Of a stretch of 64,000 bases of DNA, positions 36,501-46,039 are shown piece after piece. The stretch is from Liolophura sinensis (lineage: Eukaryota > Mollusca > Polyplacophora > Chitonida > Chitonidae): positions 14,830,017 through 14,894,016 of the forward strand of contig NC_088307.1 of the NCBI RefSeq assembly GCF_032854445.1, in the 5' to 3' direction. Made by a program: the position numbers and the translations under genes. The notes below the pieces were generated by a model that worked only from the letters and a program-made list of their open reading frames with translations, made no database searches and was not told the DNA's origin. The number at the start of each line of letters is the position of its first letter. Positions within the stretch are counted from its first letter, which is position 1.

Positions 36501-37312
36501 GTCTTGAAATTTAGCACAAGTAATAAGCGTTTCCTAGAAGCTGTTTGGAAAGAAAAAGTATGCAATATGTGAGCAAATTAGGTTTTAGCTAAAACAGCGG
36601 AAGTGATGTCAGGTGAAAACCATAAATTTGAAGACTCTAAACATGTTACCCGACGTTTGATGTCCTGGTTACAAACCTGGTCTTGTTTTTTCCATGCGAT
36701 GTATAATGTTTTGTCGCAAAATGCGATCGATGTAGGAAAAGTGTACTTTCCACAATATTTTCAGGTCACAAAACAGAAAACTGTTACAGTTGTAAAGCTG
36801 AAATCGCTGATTTATTTGATTGATTGGTGTTTTACGCAGTACTCAAGAATATTACGCTGCGCTAGCGTGCTAACCAACTAAGCCATGGAGGCCCCCGAAA
36901 ATCGCTGAGCAACACATGCTATATAGTGTAGATACAATTTATTGATGGCTGGGAAGGATGTACACTTTCTAATTAAACCGTTTATATCCCAATGCATAAA
37001 GAAACCATTCAGTTTAAAGGAAGTGAGGTCGCATATGCAGGAAATACGGGCTTGAAGCCCGGCATCAGGTCTGAAGTCAAATGTTTCTATACTATATCAT
37101 GATCTACTTTTCCACGGGAAAACGAGACAGAACCTTTTGAAAGCATTACAAGACTGCTATTGCTCACAGTGTATAATGATGTGTCAGATCTCACCTTTCA
37201 TTTTCATTGGTTTATTGAGATCCACAGCAATGTAACCTTTTAAGGTCTCCCCGGCATGACACAAGCCATCCGTGTTGTTGAGGTGGATACTAAAATCGTC
37301 CAGCTTTCGCAT
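24409..37312 (-). CDS. Arrestin-domain-containing protein (alpha-arrestin), gene A, six coding exons
   Basis: Coding exons, in transcript order: 37195-37312, 34130-34252, 31992-32215, 30032-30214, 25297-25485, 24409-24573. They sum to 1002 bases, giving 333 residues plus TAA. All introns are GT-AG and phases match at every junction (1, 1, 0, 0, 0). Exons 1-3 give the arrestin N domain, including PPSFEGKFGWVRYSLECRI and KPW. Exons 4-6 give the arrestin C domain, including GFVPGEYIPV, the IPASCLLGC stretch and LIIGTEPL. Alpha-arrestins are cytosolic adaptors that bring ubiquitin ligases to membrane cargo, usually through C-terminal PPxY motifs. This protein has none: it ends PEWDRHP. The ATG has A at -3. 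A possible polyadenylation signal, ATTAAA, lies about 117 bases past the stop. Family assignment is firm; which ARRDC paralogue it is cannot be told. A further 3' exon cannot be excluded, because CATCC|GTAAGT is a perfect donor. Confidence 0.88.
25297..25485 (-). CDS. ARRDC gene A coding exon 5
   Basis: 189 bases, 63 codons, phase 0 to 0. It encodes KVTYTSPEADRTK through VPSIPASCLLGCNLITVSYY. The 'IPxxxxSxLxxCxxIxVxY' pattern is the conserved arrestin C-domain strand pair. The acceptor is TCACAG|AAG and the donor TTAATG|GTAGGT. Confidence 0.9.
25845..26140 (-). mobile_element. SINE family 2 copy in intron 4 of gene A
   Basis: GTCATATGACGACGAAAGGC, CCTTGTTGCAGGACAG, TACGGGTCAACCAGTCGTTG, ATGCTGAACGACGA and GGAAGCTCTACTAACTGGGC occur in the same order as in 20100-20397. 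Confidence 0.7.
27341..27424 (+). repeat. 31-bp tandem repeat, about 2.7 copies
   Basis: Unit GAATCCATGCCTACCTGTTG then TGTTAAATTGT, in intron 4 of gene A. Confidence 0.9.
27549..27716 (-). mobile_element. SINE family 1, head and body without tail
   Basis: Minus-oriented, in intron 4 of gene A (sense to the gene). It reads from CCCACGACCATCCGC through GAGCTGGACTTGAACTCACA (inverse box B) to GCTAACCGACTGAGCCATGG (inverse box A). The canonical 3' tail is missing. Confidence 0.85.
28972..29140 (-). mobile_element. SINE family 1, head and body without tail
   Basis: Same structure as 27549-27716, from GGGGGAAAACCCACGACC to GCTAACCAACTGAGCAACG, in intron 4 of gene A. It also lacks the 3' tail. 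Confidence 0.85.
30032..30214 (-). CDS. ARRDC gene A coding exon 4
   Basis: 183 bases, 61 codons, phase 0 to 0. It starts EPYHKEVKRADACCFC and contains LPRRGFVPGEYIPVTAEI, the typical start of the arrestin C domain. The acceptor is TTTCAG|GAG and the donor ATTAAA|GTAAGG. It is exactly as long as the equivalent exon of gene B. Confidence 0.9.
31345..31515 (-). mobile_element. SINE family 1, head and body without tail
   Basis: From CCAGGGGAAACCAACCACC through GAGCTGGACTTGAACTCACA to CTAACCGACTGAGCCACGG, in intron 3 of gene A. It is followed by a C-rich run (31517-31540). Confidence 0.85.
31992..32215 (-). CDS. ARRDC gene A coding exon 3
   Basis: 224 bases, phase 1 to 0. It carries the diagnostic alpha-arrestin N-domain core: HSFDFQFNIP, SFEGKFGWVRYSLECRI and KPW. 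The acceptor is CAGCAG, so the exon could also start at 32212, dropping one codon and staying in frame. The donor is GCCGAG|GTAAGA. Confidence 0.9.
32850..33375 (+). pseudogene. Tc1/mariner-type transposase remnant interrupted by a SINE
   Basis: The left part encodes NVLFTDK and GCKSVMVWGCFTF. The right part, beyond the SINE at 33003-33212, encodes VVLFLQRHWYGITFQQDNA. LFTD and FQQDNA match the first two acidic residues of the Tc1 DDE/D triad, and SVMVWG is a hallmark of the family. The third acidic region (normally in SPDLNPIE) is degraded beyond 33360. It lies in intron 2 of gene A, antisense to it, and is inactive. Confidence 0.75.
33003..33212 (+). mobile_element. SINE family 1 nested in the Tc1 remnant
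   Basis: Starts AAGCCTCCAATGCGGTCGCT, has GAGTTCAAGTCCAGCTCGTG (box B), and ends TGGAGTACGGCGTAAAAAAC. The head is truncated. Confidence 0.8.
34130..34252 (-). CDS. ARRDC gene A coding exon 2
   Basis: 123 bases, phase 1 to phase 1. It encodes GISLRIRGEAHVSF followed by an acidic loop and YFEENMCLFSP. This matches the alpha-arrestin N-domain segment with the conserved RGEA-type motif. The acceptor is CCGTAG|GT and the donor CCCG|GTAATG. It is the same length as exon 61123-61245 of gene B. Confidence 0.87.
34290..35220 (+). repeat. 15-bp purine-rich VNTR in intron 1 of gene A
   Basis: Degenerate units of the form GAGTATGAAACAGAA / GAGTGTGAACCAGAA. Related units recur at 35592-35645 and 35820-35875. 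Because 15 is a multiple of 3, long open frames appear on both strands; they are by-products. On the gene's sense strand the array is pyrimidine-rich (TTCTGTTTCATACTC) and starts about 38 bases upstream of exon 2. Confidence 0.95.
35236..35310. repeat. Two SINE tails in inverted contact
   Basis: AGAGTACGGCGTTAAACCCC (plus-oriented tail) and GGGGTTTTACGTCGTACTTA (minus-oriented tail) face each other about 20 bases apart, forming an imperfect hairpin. Confidence 0.7.
35285..35560 (-). mobile_element. SINE family 2 copy in intron 1 of gene A
   Basis: The tail GGTTTTACGTCGTACTTAAC, CATATGACGACGACGAGTCA, the GCAGGGCGAGCCGATGCCGC block, GGACCAACCAGTCCTGTTTC and CTCGGTGCTGAACACCAAG. The tail resembles that of family 1. 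Confidence 0.7.
36811..36895 (-). mobile_element. SINE family 1 with central deletion (tail fused to head)
   Basis: GTGTTTTACGCAGTACTCAA then GAATATT is joined directly to ACGCTGCGCTAGCGTGCTAA and CCATGGAGGCC. About 160 bases of body, including box B, are missing. ATT occurs at both break points in intact copies. Confidence 0.85.
37195..37312 (-). CDS. ARRDC gene A coding exon 1
   Basis: The exon opens with MRKLDDFSIHLNN and continues through a GETLKGYIAVDL segment, the usual first strand pair of an arrestin N domain. It has 39 codons plus one base (phase 1). The donor is AAAG|GTGAGA. Confidence 0.85.
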
Positions 37313-37855
37313 TGTTCCAGCCCGGGCGAATATGCTCAAACAAGGTAGGACATGGCACAGTAACAGGTTGCTACAATAATTCGGACAATGACCCAGTTTA
37401 TTGCATTTTACAAACTGTGTCTTCCTGCGTGAACAGTTCGGAGCCTGACCTTTATCTGAGCTCTTTACCGCGAAACATTGACCGTTGGAACATTCCAGTC
37501 CACAATCGAAACACTCGGGTACAACAGCGGATTTTCACTCATCAATATTTGATCACGGGCACAAGAATAGGTCATGAACTGTCAAGCCTTGGTAATTGCT
37601 AGACATCAAAACCTGCGACCACTTAAGCCAGGGGGCGTCAGTGCTAGCGTCCGCTACATCCAGTACAGCCATTCCTCGGAAACCATGGTATCCATGTATC
37701 CTGATCGACCTTGTATCTGTATGACAAAGGCACATACACCGGTGCTTCTCTGTGAACTTTCTATTCAGGTTAGATTACGTGGTGTTGGAAAGCTAATCAT
37801 AGATATGTGCTGCAATAAAAATCACATGTATAAGCAGACATTTTCTTATATATAC

Positions 37856-38010
37856 TTAATTATTTATTTATTTGATTGGTGTTTTACGCCGTACTCAAGA
37901 ATATTTCACTTATTTCGGCTGCCAGCATTATGGTTGGTGGAAACCGGGCAGAGCCCGGGGGAAACCCACGACCACCCGGAGGTTGCTGGAAAATCTTCCC
38001 ACGTACTCTT
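37856..38010 (-). mobile_element. SINE family 1, 3' half
   Basis: (TTTA)n, GATTGGTGTTTTACGCCGTA, the GGAAACCGGGCAGAGCCCGG block and CTTCCCACGTAC, then unrelated sequence. It lies 5' of gene A, about 550 bases upstream of the ATG. Confidence 0.85.
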
Positions 38011-38508
38011 ATATATACAGCATGTCTCAAAACTACCCTCTCTACTTAATAAATATGTAAAATTTATAACTATAGATAATACTGTTTTTCATCCTGGTTT
38101 CACATGATTCAACATATTTTTTCGTACAATTAATATTCTACTGAGGTCGTCTGTACATATCGAGCTTCCATTAACCCGATTCTGCACGTATCTGTTAATA
38201 ACGGATTGTGAATTTTCATACACATGAACTGTCGGCCAAAGCGTGTCACTCAATGATGTAGTGTTCTCAAAGCTAACTGAGGGTCTACTGATGTCAGATG
38301 TATGCACATTGGTATTCGATCATGTTAACATGTACAGGGATGTTGTCGAGTTGCCTAGAGCGGAAGACGACCCTATTTGGGTCAATAAATTTTTAGTTGT
38401 GCTGTTTAAAATAGGGACAAAGATAGAGTGTTGTACAGATCTGCGCATTGTTTGCCAAACCTTACATAAGCATACCCTTAATAATCACTGGCTTACCCTG
38501 CGGCTTTT

Positions 38509-38822
38509 TAAGGGTGCCTGGTAAAGTGCAGTAGCTTTCCATGCTTTCCACGTGGTAAAGTGCAGTGGCTTTCTACGCTTTCTACGTGGTAAACTGCAGT
38601 GGCTTAATTTCCACGTGGTAAAGTGCAGTGGCTTTCCACGCTTTCTACGTGGTAAAGTGCAGTGGCTTTCCACGCTTTCCACGTGGTAAACTGCAGTGGC
38701 TTTCCACACTATCCTCGTAGTAAAGTGCAGTGGCTTGCCGCGCTTTCCACGTGATAAAGTGCTGTGGCTTTCCACGCTTTCCACGTGGTAAAGTGCTGTG
38801 GCTTTCCACGCTTTCCCTGGGG
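38509..38822 (+). repeat. 34-bp tandem repeat, about 9 copies, with CACGTG in many units
   Basis: Unit CACGTGGTAAAGTGCAGTGG then CTTTCCACGCTTTC. Five units have CACGTG; others have TACGTG or CTCGTAG. It lies about 1.2-1.5 kb upstream of the gene A start. Confidence 0.93.
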
Positions 38823-38824
38823 AC

Positions 38825-41560
38825 ATTTTCAGTCCAATAACCTGACTTTTGTCATATACAATGTAACTGAAACATTTTCCGGAATGACGCTAAATTTTAC
38901 AGATATAAACGAACATATTAAGTGGAAGAAAACGCGGAGAGGCATTCTGCATTCCACTACATTTAACTTACTACATTTATGCTTACTGCATATATATTAC
39001 CATTTATTTATTTGGACTTAATGCTCTTTGACAAACGATCATGGTCAATGAAGGAATGCCCGGGGAAAACCACTGATCATTGGCAAGTTACTGTAGAACT
39101 CGAATATACGCACACCATTATGGTGGAAGATAAGTGGTCTTCAACGAACGTTAGACTGGTTAAACGGCCACCGAGTTCAAGGTCCATTTTAAACCCAAAA
39201 TAAGTTTAACTAACCCCTGTATTCTTGAGTACGCCGTGAAACACCAATCAAATAAATAAACAACAAACAAATAAATAACTAAATAAATAAGCCCTGAAAA
39301 CCAAATAAAATGAGATAATTGATTGATGCATATAGTAATTCGTGGTAATTACATCTATTTATATACCAACCAATTAAAGACAACCTATTATAAAGAATAT
39401 CACCACCAAATGAGCCTTTAAAATTGATTTTGCATACAAATATTCCCTGTTAACGTTGTTTCACTGATGAACATGTTTCAACTCTACGATGATCTGCGAT
39501 AGGGAATGTATTGACAGAGGTACCAATATAAACGGAAACTAAATACTAAATAACTTTTTCGAATATGGGTAATTTCACAGCATGTATATGGTTGCCTTCC
39601 ATGCGGGAAAATACATGTGAAAAACAGTGTGACTGCACTGAAGTCTATATAAGATTAACAATATTACACAAAAAACCACATTAAAATTCAAACATTAAGT
39701 TTAAGTACTTAGTTATGTAAAAGCAAACCGTGTGGACACAAATGCATCATCTAAACCTGCAGTTTTTGGATCTTTCCGCAGTCAGCATTATAACTATGAG
39801 ACTTAAATTTCAAATCGCCTCACGGATCTGCTGAATAGAACCACGAATATCTAATTCTGATGTCTCCTCTCACTGACAAGAACTCACGAGACATATTCAA
39901 GTGTATGGGATCGCAACCATTTGAATTTTAAATAGGCCTACACCAGACATTGGAGTTTGTAATGGACAGCGAGGAATGGTATTGAGTAGCATTCGGTGTC
40001 CAATTTACAATAACCCATTGAAAAACTTTTGTGTAGCCGTACCTACGACCCATGAGAATTGTAGTGCCAAACCAACAGCTATTGTAGCTCAATCAAATTA
40101 AACCACGGAAATCAGCGCTTTGCTGCTTCCTATCCACACCTACATAAAAGAGCTAACAACGTAGGTCATTTTCTTTTCGGAGCTAACGTCATTCTCTTAT
40201 CGGTTGCATTTTGTCGACATTTTGCTTCACATATCTATTAACTTAAGCAATGCATAAAATATTACTCACCTCAAGCGCAGGTCATTATCAAGGTGTGAAA
40301 GAATTACTTCACGGCCTGAATCCGATCCAACAGTAGCACTCAATAAATGAACAGTGTTCAGTCAGTGAGATGTAAATAAGTCCGGGAAAAAGATGGGACA
40401 ACCAAGTGGCTTCGGCAAGATATCAGTAGCAATCTGCCAATCAGCAGTTTCCATCACTTGAATGCTGGTCTACGACAATCTACCAAGGTGCTCACACACA
40501 AGGCGAACAAATTATCGATCAGAAAGCTAAGGGTGTATGCACGGAATGGTGCGTCAAACTGCCCAATTCAGGACAACATTGAGAAGAATGCTTCTCTGTT
40601 CACAGATTGGCAAAATTCAGGCTAATATCATCGCATTAGTAAACCGAAAGCTGGATTTATCGTATTCAATATCACAAACTCATTGGAAGATGAGAGCCCC
40701 CTTTGCTCAAGCCGTTACAGCACCAGTTATACTGTACATGGACAAAATTTCAGTTTTTGTCAGCTTTATCTAAACGCATCCTAGTTCGAATCGAACGGAA
40801 GAGCTGTTGTCGGCTTTATCTGTAATCATCTATTCCAATGAAAAGCCCATTGAGGGAGTTGGTATCAACTTGTTAAACGTTACCTCGCTGCCGGGACAAA
40901 AACTCCCCAGGGATTGTCACAATGTACACGGTAAGAGCCGTCTGTTAAAACCAGTAAATGTCCGATCGACAAGGTTCTCGGCTTTAAACCTCATCGAGTG
41001 TATTGCATACTGGCAATTTGTAAAGTTGACATACGGGGTCCGACTGAGCCACTATGTAGCTGATATACATGTGGGAACACTGGTTAGGGTATACCATTCT
41101 TTACGCCTTATGACTCATTCATAAGTATTAGCATTAATAGAAACACAGGTCATAGGAGACACGGCATTTCTGATACTCCTCCGTGTTCCTAAATATCACA
41201 TCCTTTACGCATCACTGAAAATACCATTTCCAGACCCCTGGGTGTATTACTCATAACAAAGCTATCTGTACCGGGCAAAACATTCCTCAGCTGATTTATC
41301 AGCGAGTATTAACAGATCAAGCATTACAAAAACGACTCCCTCAATTTCATAAAGATCGCTAAACAAACTGTTTTGTTTTTAATCATTTGTCGCCACCAAG
41401 AGAATGTAAATCGAAACTCTGGAAAGGTCTGTCCAAAAGGCATTAAGTTGTACTAGAGCTTTCACGCGTTAGTCTCTATAACTTATGCAAAAGACAAGTT
41501 GTTGTAGATCTATTGTGCTTGTCTTTGGTTACCTACTCCGTGGATAAACTGTTAAAAATC
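38825..41560. other. Intergenic stretch with SINE fragments only
   Basis: A short inverse SINE body piece (39059-39095, GCCCGGGGAAAACCACTGAT) and a plus-oriented SINE tail (39218-39290, ATTCTTGAGTACGCCGTGAA then (AAAT)n) were recognised. The remainder, including open frames at 40537-41124, shows no known domain. Confidence 0.45.
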
Positions 41561-41569
41561 TCGTAGGTT

Positions 41570-43811
41570 TCTCAGTCTGCTACCCTGTAAAGAATGATGT
41601 AGACATCGTAAGTCTTCCGTCACCTACGCTGTAGAGAATGGTGCAGACCTCGTGTGTCCTCCGTCATCTACTCTGTGAAGAATGATGTAGAGTTCGTGTG
41701 CCCTCCGTCACCTGCTCTGTAGAGAATGATGTAGACATCGTGAGTCTGCCGTCACCTACTCTGTAAAGAATGGTGTAGACCTCGTGTGTCCTCTGTCACC
41801 TACTCTGTAGAGAATGATGTAGACATCGTGAGTCTTCCGTCACCTACTCTGTAAAGAATGATGTAGACCTCGTGTGTCCTCAGTCACCTACTCTGTAGAG
41901 AATGATGTAGCCCTCGTTTGTCCTCCGTAACCTACTCTGTAGGGAATGATGTAGACATCGTTTGTCTTCCGTCACCTACTCTGTAGAGAATGATGTAGAC
42001 CTCGTTTGCCCTCCGTCACCTACTCTGTAGAGAATGATGTAGACCTCGTTTGTCTTCCGTCACCTACTCTGTAAAGAATGATGTAGACCTCGCTTGTCCT
42101 CCATCACCTACTCTGTAGAGAATGGTGTATACCTCGTGTGTCCTCCGTCACCTACTCGTGTGTCCTCCGTCACCTACTCTGTAGAGAATGATGTAGACCT
42201 CGTGTGTCCTCCGCCACCTACTCGGTTGAGAAGCTGTTGTAGATCTCAAGTGTTCGTTCTTCGTGAACTACTCTGTAGACAAGACTTTATAGATCTAGTG
42301 TATCCTCCGTCACCTACTGTGTAGAACAGCTGTTCTCGTGCATTCTCCATCACCTATTCTGTAGAAAAGATGTTGCAGACCTCGTATGTCCTCCATCATC
42401 TGTTCTGTAGAGAAGATGTTGTAAACCTCGTGTGTCCTCTATAACTTATTCTCTAGACCAGCTGTTGTCCTCTATCACCTACGCCGAAGACAAGCTGTTG
42501 TAGATCTCGTGTGTCCTCTATCACCTACGCCGAAGACAAGCTGTTGTAGATCTCGTGTGTCCTCTATCACCTACGCTGAAGACAAGCTGTTGTAGATCTC
42601 GTGTGTCCTCTATCACCTACGCCGAAGACCAGCTGTTGTAGATCTCGTGTGTCCTCTATCACCTACGCAGAAGACCAGCTGTTGTAGATCTCGTGTGTCC
42701 TCTATCACCTACGCCGAAGACCAGCTGTTGTAGATCTCGTGTGTCCTCTATCACCTACGCCGAAGACCAGCTGTTGTGGATCTCGTGTGTCCTCTATCAC
42801 CTACGCCGAAGACCAGCTGTTGTAACCCCCGAATGTTCTCCTTCAGTTACTATAGACAAGCTGATGTAAATCCCGTCCGCCCTCCGTCAAGCTGATTAGG
42901 CGTCTTCCGTCACCTAATATGTAGAGAAGCTGTTGTAGATATCAGATCTTTATCCTCGGTCACAAGCTGTTACAGACAACGTGTATCCTTCACCAACTGC
43001 TCTGTAAACAAGTTCTCATCCGTCACCTACTCTGTAGAGAGGCTGTCGAAGATCTCGTGTGTCCTCCACCTATTTTGTAGAGCTGTCGAAGATCCCTTGT
43101 GTCCTCCATGACCTATTTTGTAGAGCTGTTGAAGATCTCGTGTGTACTTCATCACCTATTCTGTAGAGCTGATGAAGATTTCGTGTGTCCTCCATCACCT
43201 ATTCTGTAGAGCTGTTGAAGATCTCGTGTGTCCTCCATCACCTATTCTGTAGAGCTGTTGAAGATCTCGTGTGTCCTCCATCGCCTATTCTGTAGAGCTG
43301 TTGAAGATCTCGTGTGTCCTCCATCACCTATTCTGTAGAGCTGTTGAAGATCTCTTGTGTTCTTCATCGCCTATTCTGTAGAGAAGCTGTTGACGATCTT
43401 ATTCGTCCTGCGTCAGCTACTGTGTAGAGAAGCTGCTGTAGATCTCGTGTGTCCTCCCTCACGTACTCCGTAGAGAAGCTGTTTTAGATTTCGTGTATCC
43501 CCCGTCACCTACTCTGCAGAGAAGTTGCTGTAGATCTCGTGTGTCCTCCCTCACGTACTCCGTAGAGAAGCTGTTTTAGATTTCGTGTATCCTCCGTCAC
43601 CTACTCTGCAGAGAAGCTGTTGAATATCTCGTGTGTACTCCGTCACCTATTCTGTAGAGAAGCTGTTGTAGATCTCGTGTATCTTGCTTCACCTACTCTG
43701 CAGAGAAGCTGTTGAATATTTCGTGTATACTCCATCACCTATTCTGTAGAGAAGCAGTTGTAGATCTCGTGTACCCTCCATCGTCTACTCTGTAGAGAAG
43801 TTGTTGCAACT
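41570..43811 (+). repeat. Large compound minisatellite, unit 43-46 bp, about 45-50 units
   Basis: Successive blocks have their own unit types. About 41585-42340: 44-base units with CTCTGTAGAGAATGATGTAG. 42460-42835: 46-base units with CTACGCCGAAGACCAGCTGT. 43040-43395: 43-base units with CTATTCTGTAGAGCTGTTGA. 43395-43811: ~46-base units with CTCTGCAGAGAAGCTGTTG. All share TCTCGTGTGTCCTC. No gene is seen in it. Confidence 0.95.
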
Positions 43812-44103
43812 CTCGACGATACTTTACACTTCATTGAAAAGAAAGCTTGCAACTAGATAGTTTATTTTCCCACTTTGGTGCAGCAGTGATGTGTAAATTG
43901 TTCCTAGAGAAGGACTTGAAGGACGACTGAGAGACAGTCGTATCGGGTTGTGTAGCTGTCATGCAGCTAGGTTGAGAGGATGGCAAAAAATCTTGCCTTC
44001 CGGTAATGGAGGATGGCTAGTCAGCTGTGTGTGAAGGACCCCTCCCTATAAAGTTCTAAATGTTGTTCTTTATTTATTCCATATTATCACCAAAGACTCT
44101 CTG

Positions 44104-44352
44104 ATGTCGACTACGTATTTTCCGTTATATTTGTGGGAAAAGATTGGTACTATGACTTCAAGAAAACGAGATCTGGACAAAATGGGTGGTGAATGCGATA
44201 TCGATGAAAATCGCTGTTCACCGGTTGTTGGTGAAGTAAGAGAGAATCTACTTTTCCAAGCTATTCATAGACTGCCAATTGATAAAAAACATAATATTGC
44301 GTTTGATCTGACTCTGAATGCCGCGAGGAAACTACCACGTGTAACAGCGTAA
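44104..44352 (+). CDS. Unrecognised 82-codon open frame, perhaps LINE ORF1 remnant
   Basis: An ATG frame with charged composition (TSRKRDLDKMGGECDID, then HRLPIDKKHNIAFDLTLN) ending in TAA. It precedes the LINE at 45340 and could belong to its 5' part. No family match is claimed. A chance frame is quite possible. Confidence 0.25.
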   Translation: MSTTYFPLYLWEKIGTMTSRKRDLDKMGGECDIDENRCSPVVGEVRENLLFQAIHRLPIDKKHNIAFDLTLNAARKLPRVTA

Positions 44353-44716
44353 TTCCAGACCTACCACCACTAACACAGAAGCATAGTATACAAACAATAA
44401 TTTCTTTATATAATAAATGGATGCACCGTATCTTCTCCAAACCTCTCAAAGTTATTTAACTCTACCCTTGTTTCTCTACTCTCGCCTCTTCATTTTACTA
44501 CAATATAGCAAATGTGCCAACTTCTACCTTACATTTTGTACTCGATATTTGTAAATATCATTTTACTGTATTGTATTGTATGTATACTGTATTGCTGTAC
44601 TGAAGGTGATTTGTAAGGTTATAATTTGTTTTCTAGTATTTGGTAATGAGAGGTGCCCTTTGCACACTGAACAGACAACGAATGAAAATGTTCATATGCT
44701 GTATTTGTTTGGTTGA

Positions 44717-44721
<5 letters not shown>

Positions 44722-44815
<94 letters not shown>

Positions 44816-44820
44816 ATATA
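44722..44820. repeat. (AT)n microsatellite
   Basis: A nearly uninterrupted TA run from about 44722 to 44800, then TTTATATTTATATATATATA. Confidence 0.98.
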
Positions 44821-44821
44821 T

Positions 44822-44887
44822 ACATAAGTAGACTTTAAATATATATATATTCATATATATATATATATATTTAAAGTCTACTTATGT
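44822..44887. repeat. 29-bp perfect inverted repeat
   Basis: ACATAAGTAGACTTTAAAT plus an AT run (44822-44850) is the exact reverse complement of 44859-44887, with an 8-base loop. It directly follows the (AT)n tract. Confidence 0.95.
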
Positions 44888-45151
44888 TTATTTGACTTGC
44901 ACTGTTACATTTTATGTACTGTATAAACCAACATATCAAATGTATCTTTACGCTATCATTTGCAGACAAAATGTCTGCTGAAAAGTATGCAACGGTCTAT
45001 AATCAATAATTTTTTTTCATTTTGTAATGAATCTGGCCTGCCCTTTCCAACCTCCCAAAAGCAGTTTGATACTAACAATTCTTTACTTGTACGATTTGAG
45101 AACATGTGCTTGAATCCCCTTAATATAAATTCTGTTTATTTCACGACCTAT

Positions 45152-45325
45152 ACACTTGAGTGCGATATTATGTATCACATGTAACGCATCACTTTCCCGC
45201 TTTCCATATTGACCACCAAAATACCCTCATCCCAAGGAGGGAATGCGATATTATGTATCACATATAACCCATCACTTTCCTGTTTTCCATATCGACCACC
45301 AAAATATCCTCACCCCATGGAGGGA
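45152..45325 (+). repeat. Two 84-bp repeat units upstream of the endonuclease segment
   Basis: Two units of the same repeat as 46040-47275 (ATTATGTATCACATGTAACG, CATCACTTTCC, GACCACCAAAATA), separated from the main array by about 715 bases of LINE endonuclease sequence. Confidence 0.92.
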
Positions 45326-46039
45326 ATGCTAAGAGGACTATAAGCTCACATAAAGCTGATTATTACTCAATAGAAAACTTAAATTCAGACATTGATCAAC
45401 AATCTGATACTGGCAGCCAATCACATTTCAACGCGCGAAGCTTAAAGGAACACTATCCAGATATAGTAGAAACAATACATTGTCTAACTTTTGATTTTTC
45501 AGCTGCCGGCCTAAATGAAAGCTGGTCAGATCCAGTAACTTTTAAACTCTTTGAAATTAATGGATATGAAATCTTTACTTTAATGTTAATAGTAGCAACC
45601 GATAGGGTGGAGGTGTTGTTTTGTATTTGAACAAACAGTGTACTAATTCTGTTGTTCGTGACGATCTTCCTCTGGTAGACGATAATGGGGAATATGAATC
45701 CTTGCTTGTGAAAACCTACATCTGCAGAGAGAAACACACCTGTCATTTATCGAGCCTCAAAGAAATCAACTGAATTCCTTAATCCATACTTGAAAGTAGC
45801 TCTCAAAACTATGCGGTTGAAAACGCCAAATGTGTGATCATTGGGGACTTAAATATCGACCTATTCAAAACCGACAAACTCTGCCCATCTAAACAGTTTC
45901 TAGAAATTATGAAATCCTACTACTATTTCCCCAAAATTACAAAGCCAACAAGAATAAAATCTAACAACGTCACCGTAACTGACAATAATTTTATCAACTT
46001 TCATGAAATCAATTACTTGTCAGGAATTGTCCTCCGCGA

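Noticed and set aside
40537-41124. Open frames with a FSALNLIECI stretch resembling the Tc1 SPDLNPIE motif
   Set aside because: The similarity is short and none of the other transposase motifs was found around it.
44633-44854. Frames of repeated YI
   Set aside because: Translation of the (AT)n microsatellite.
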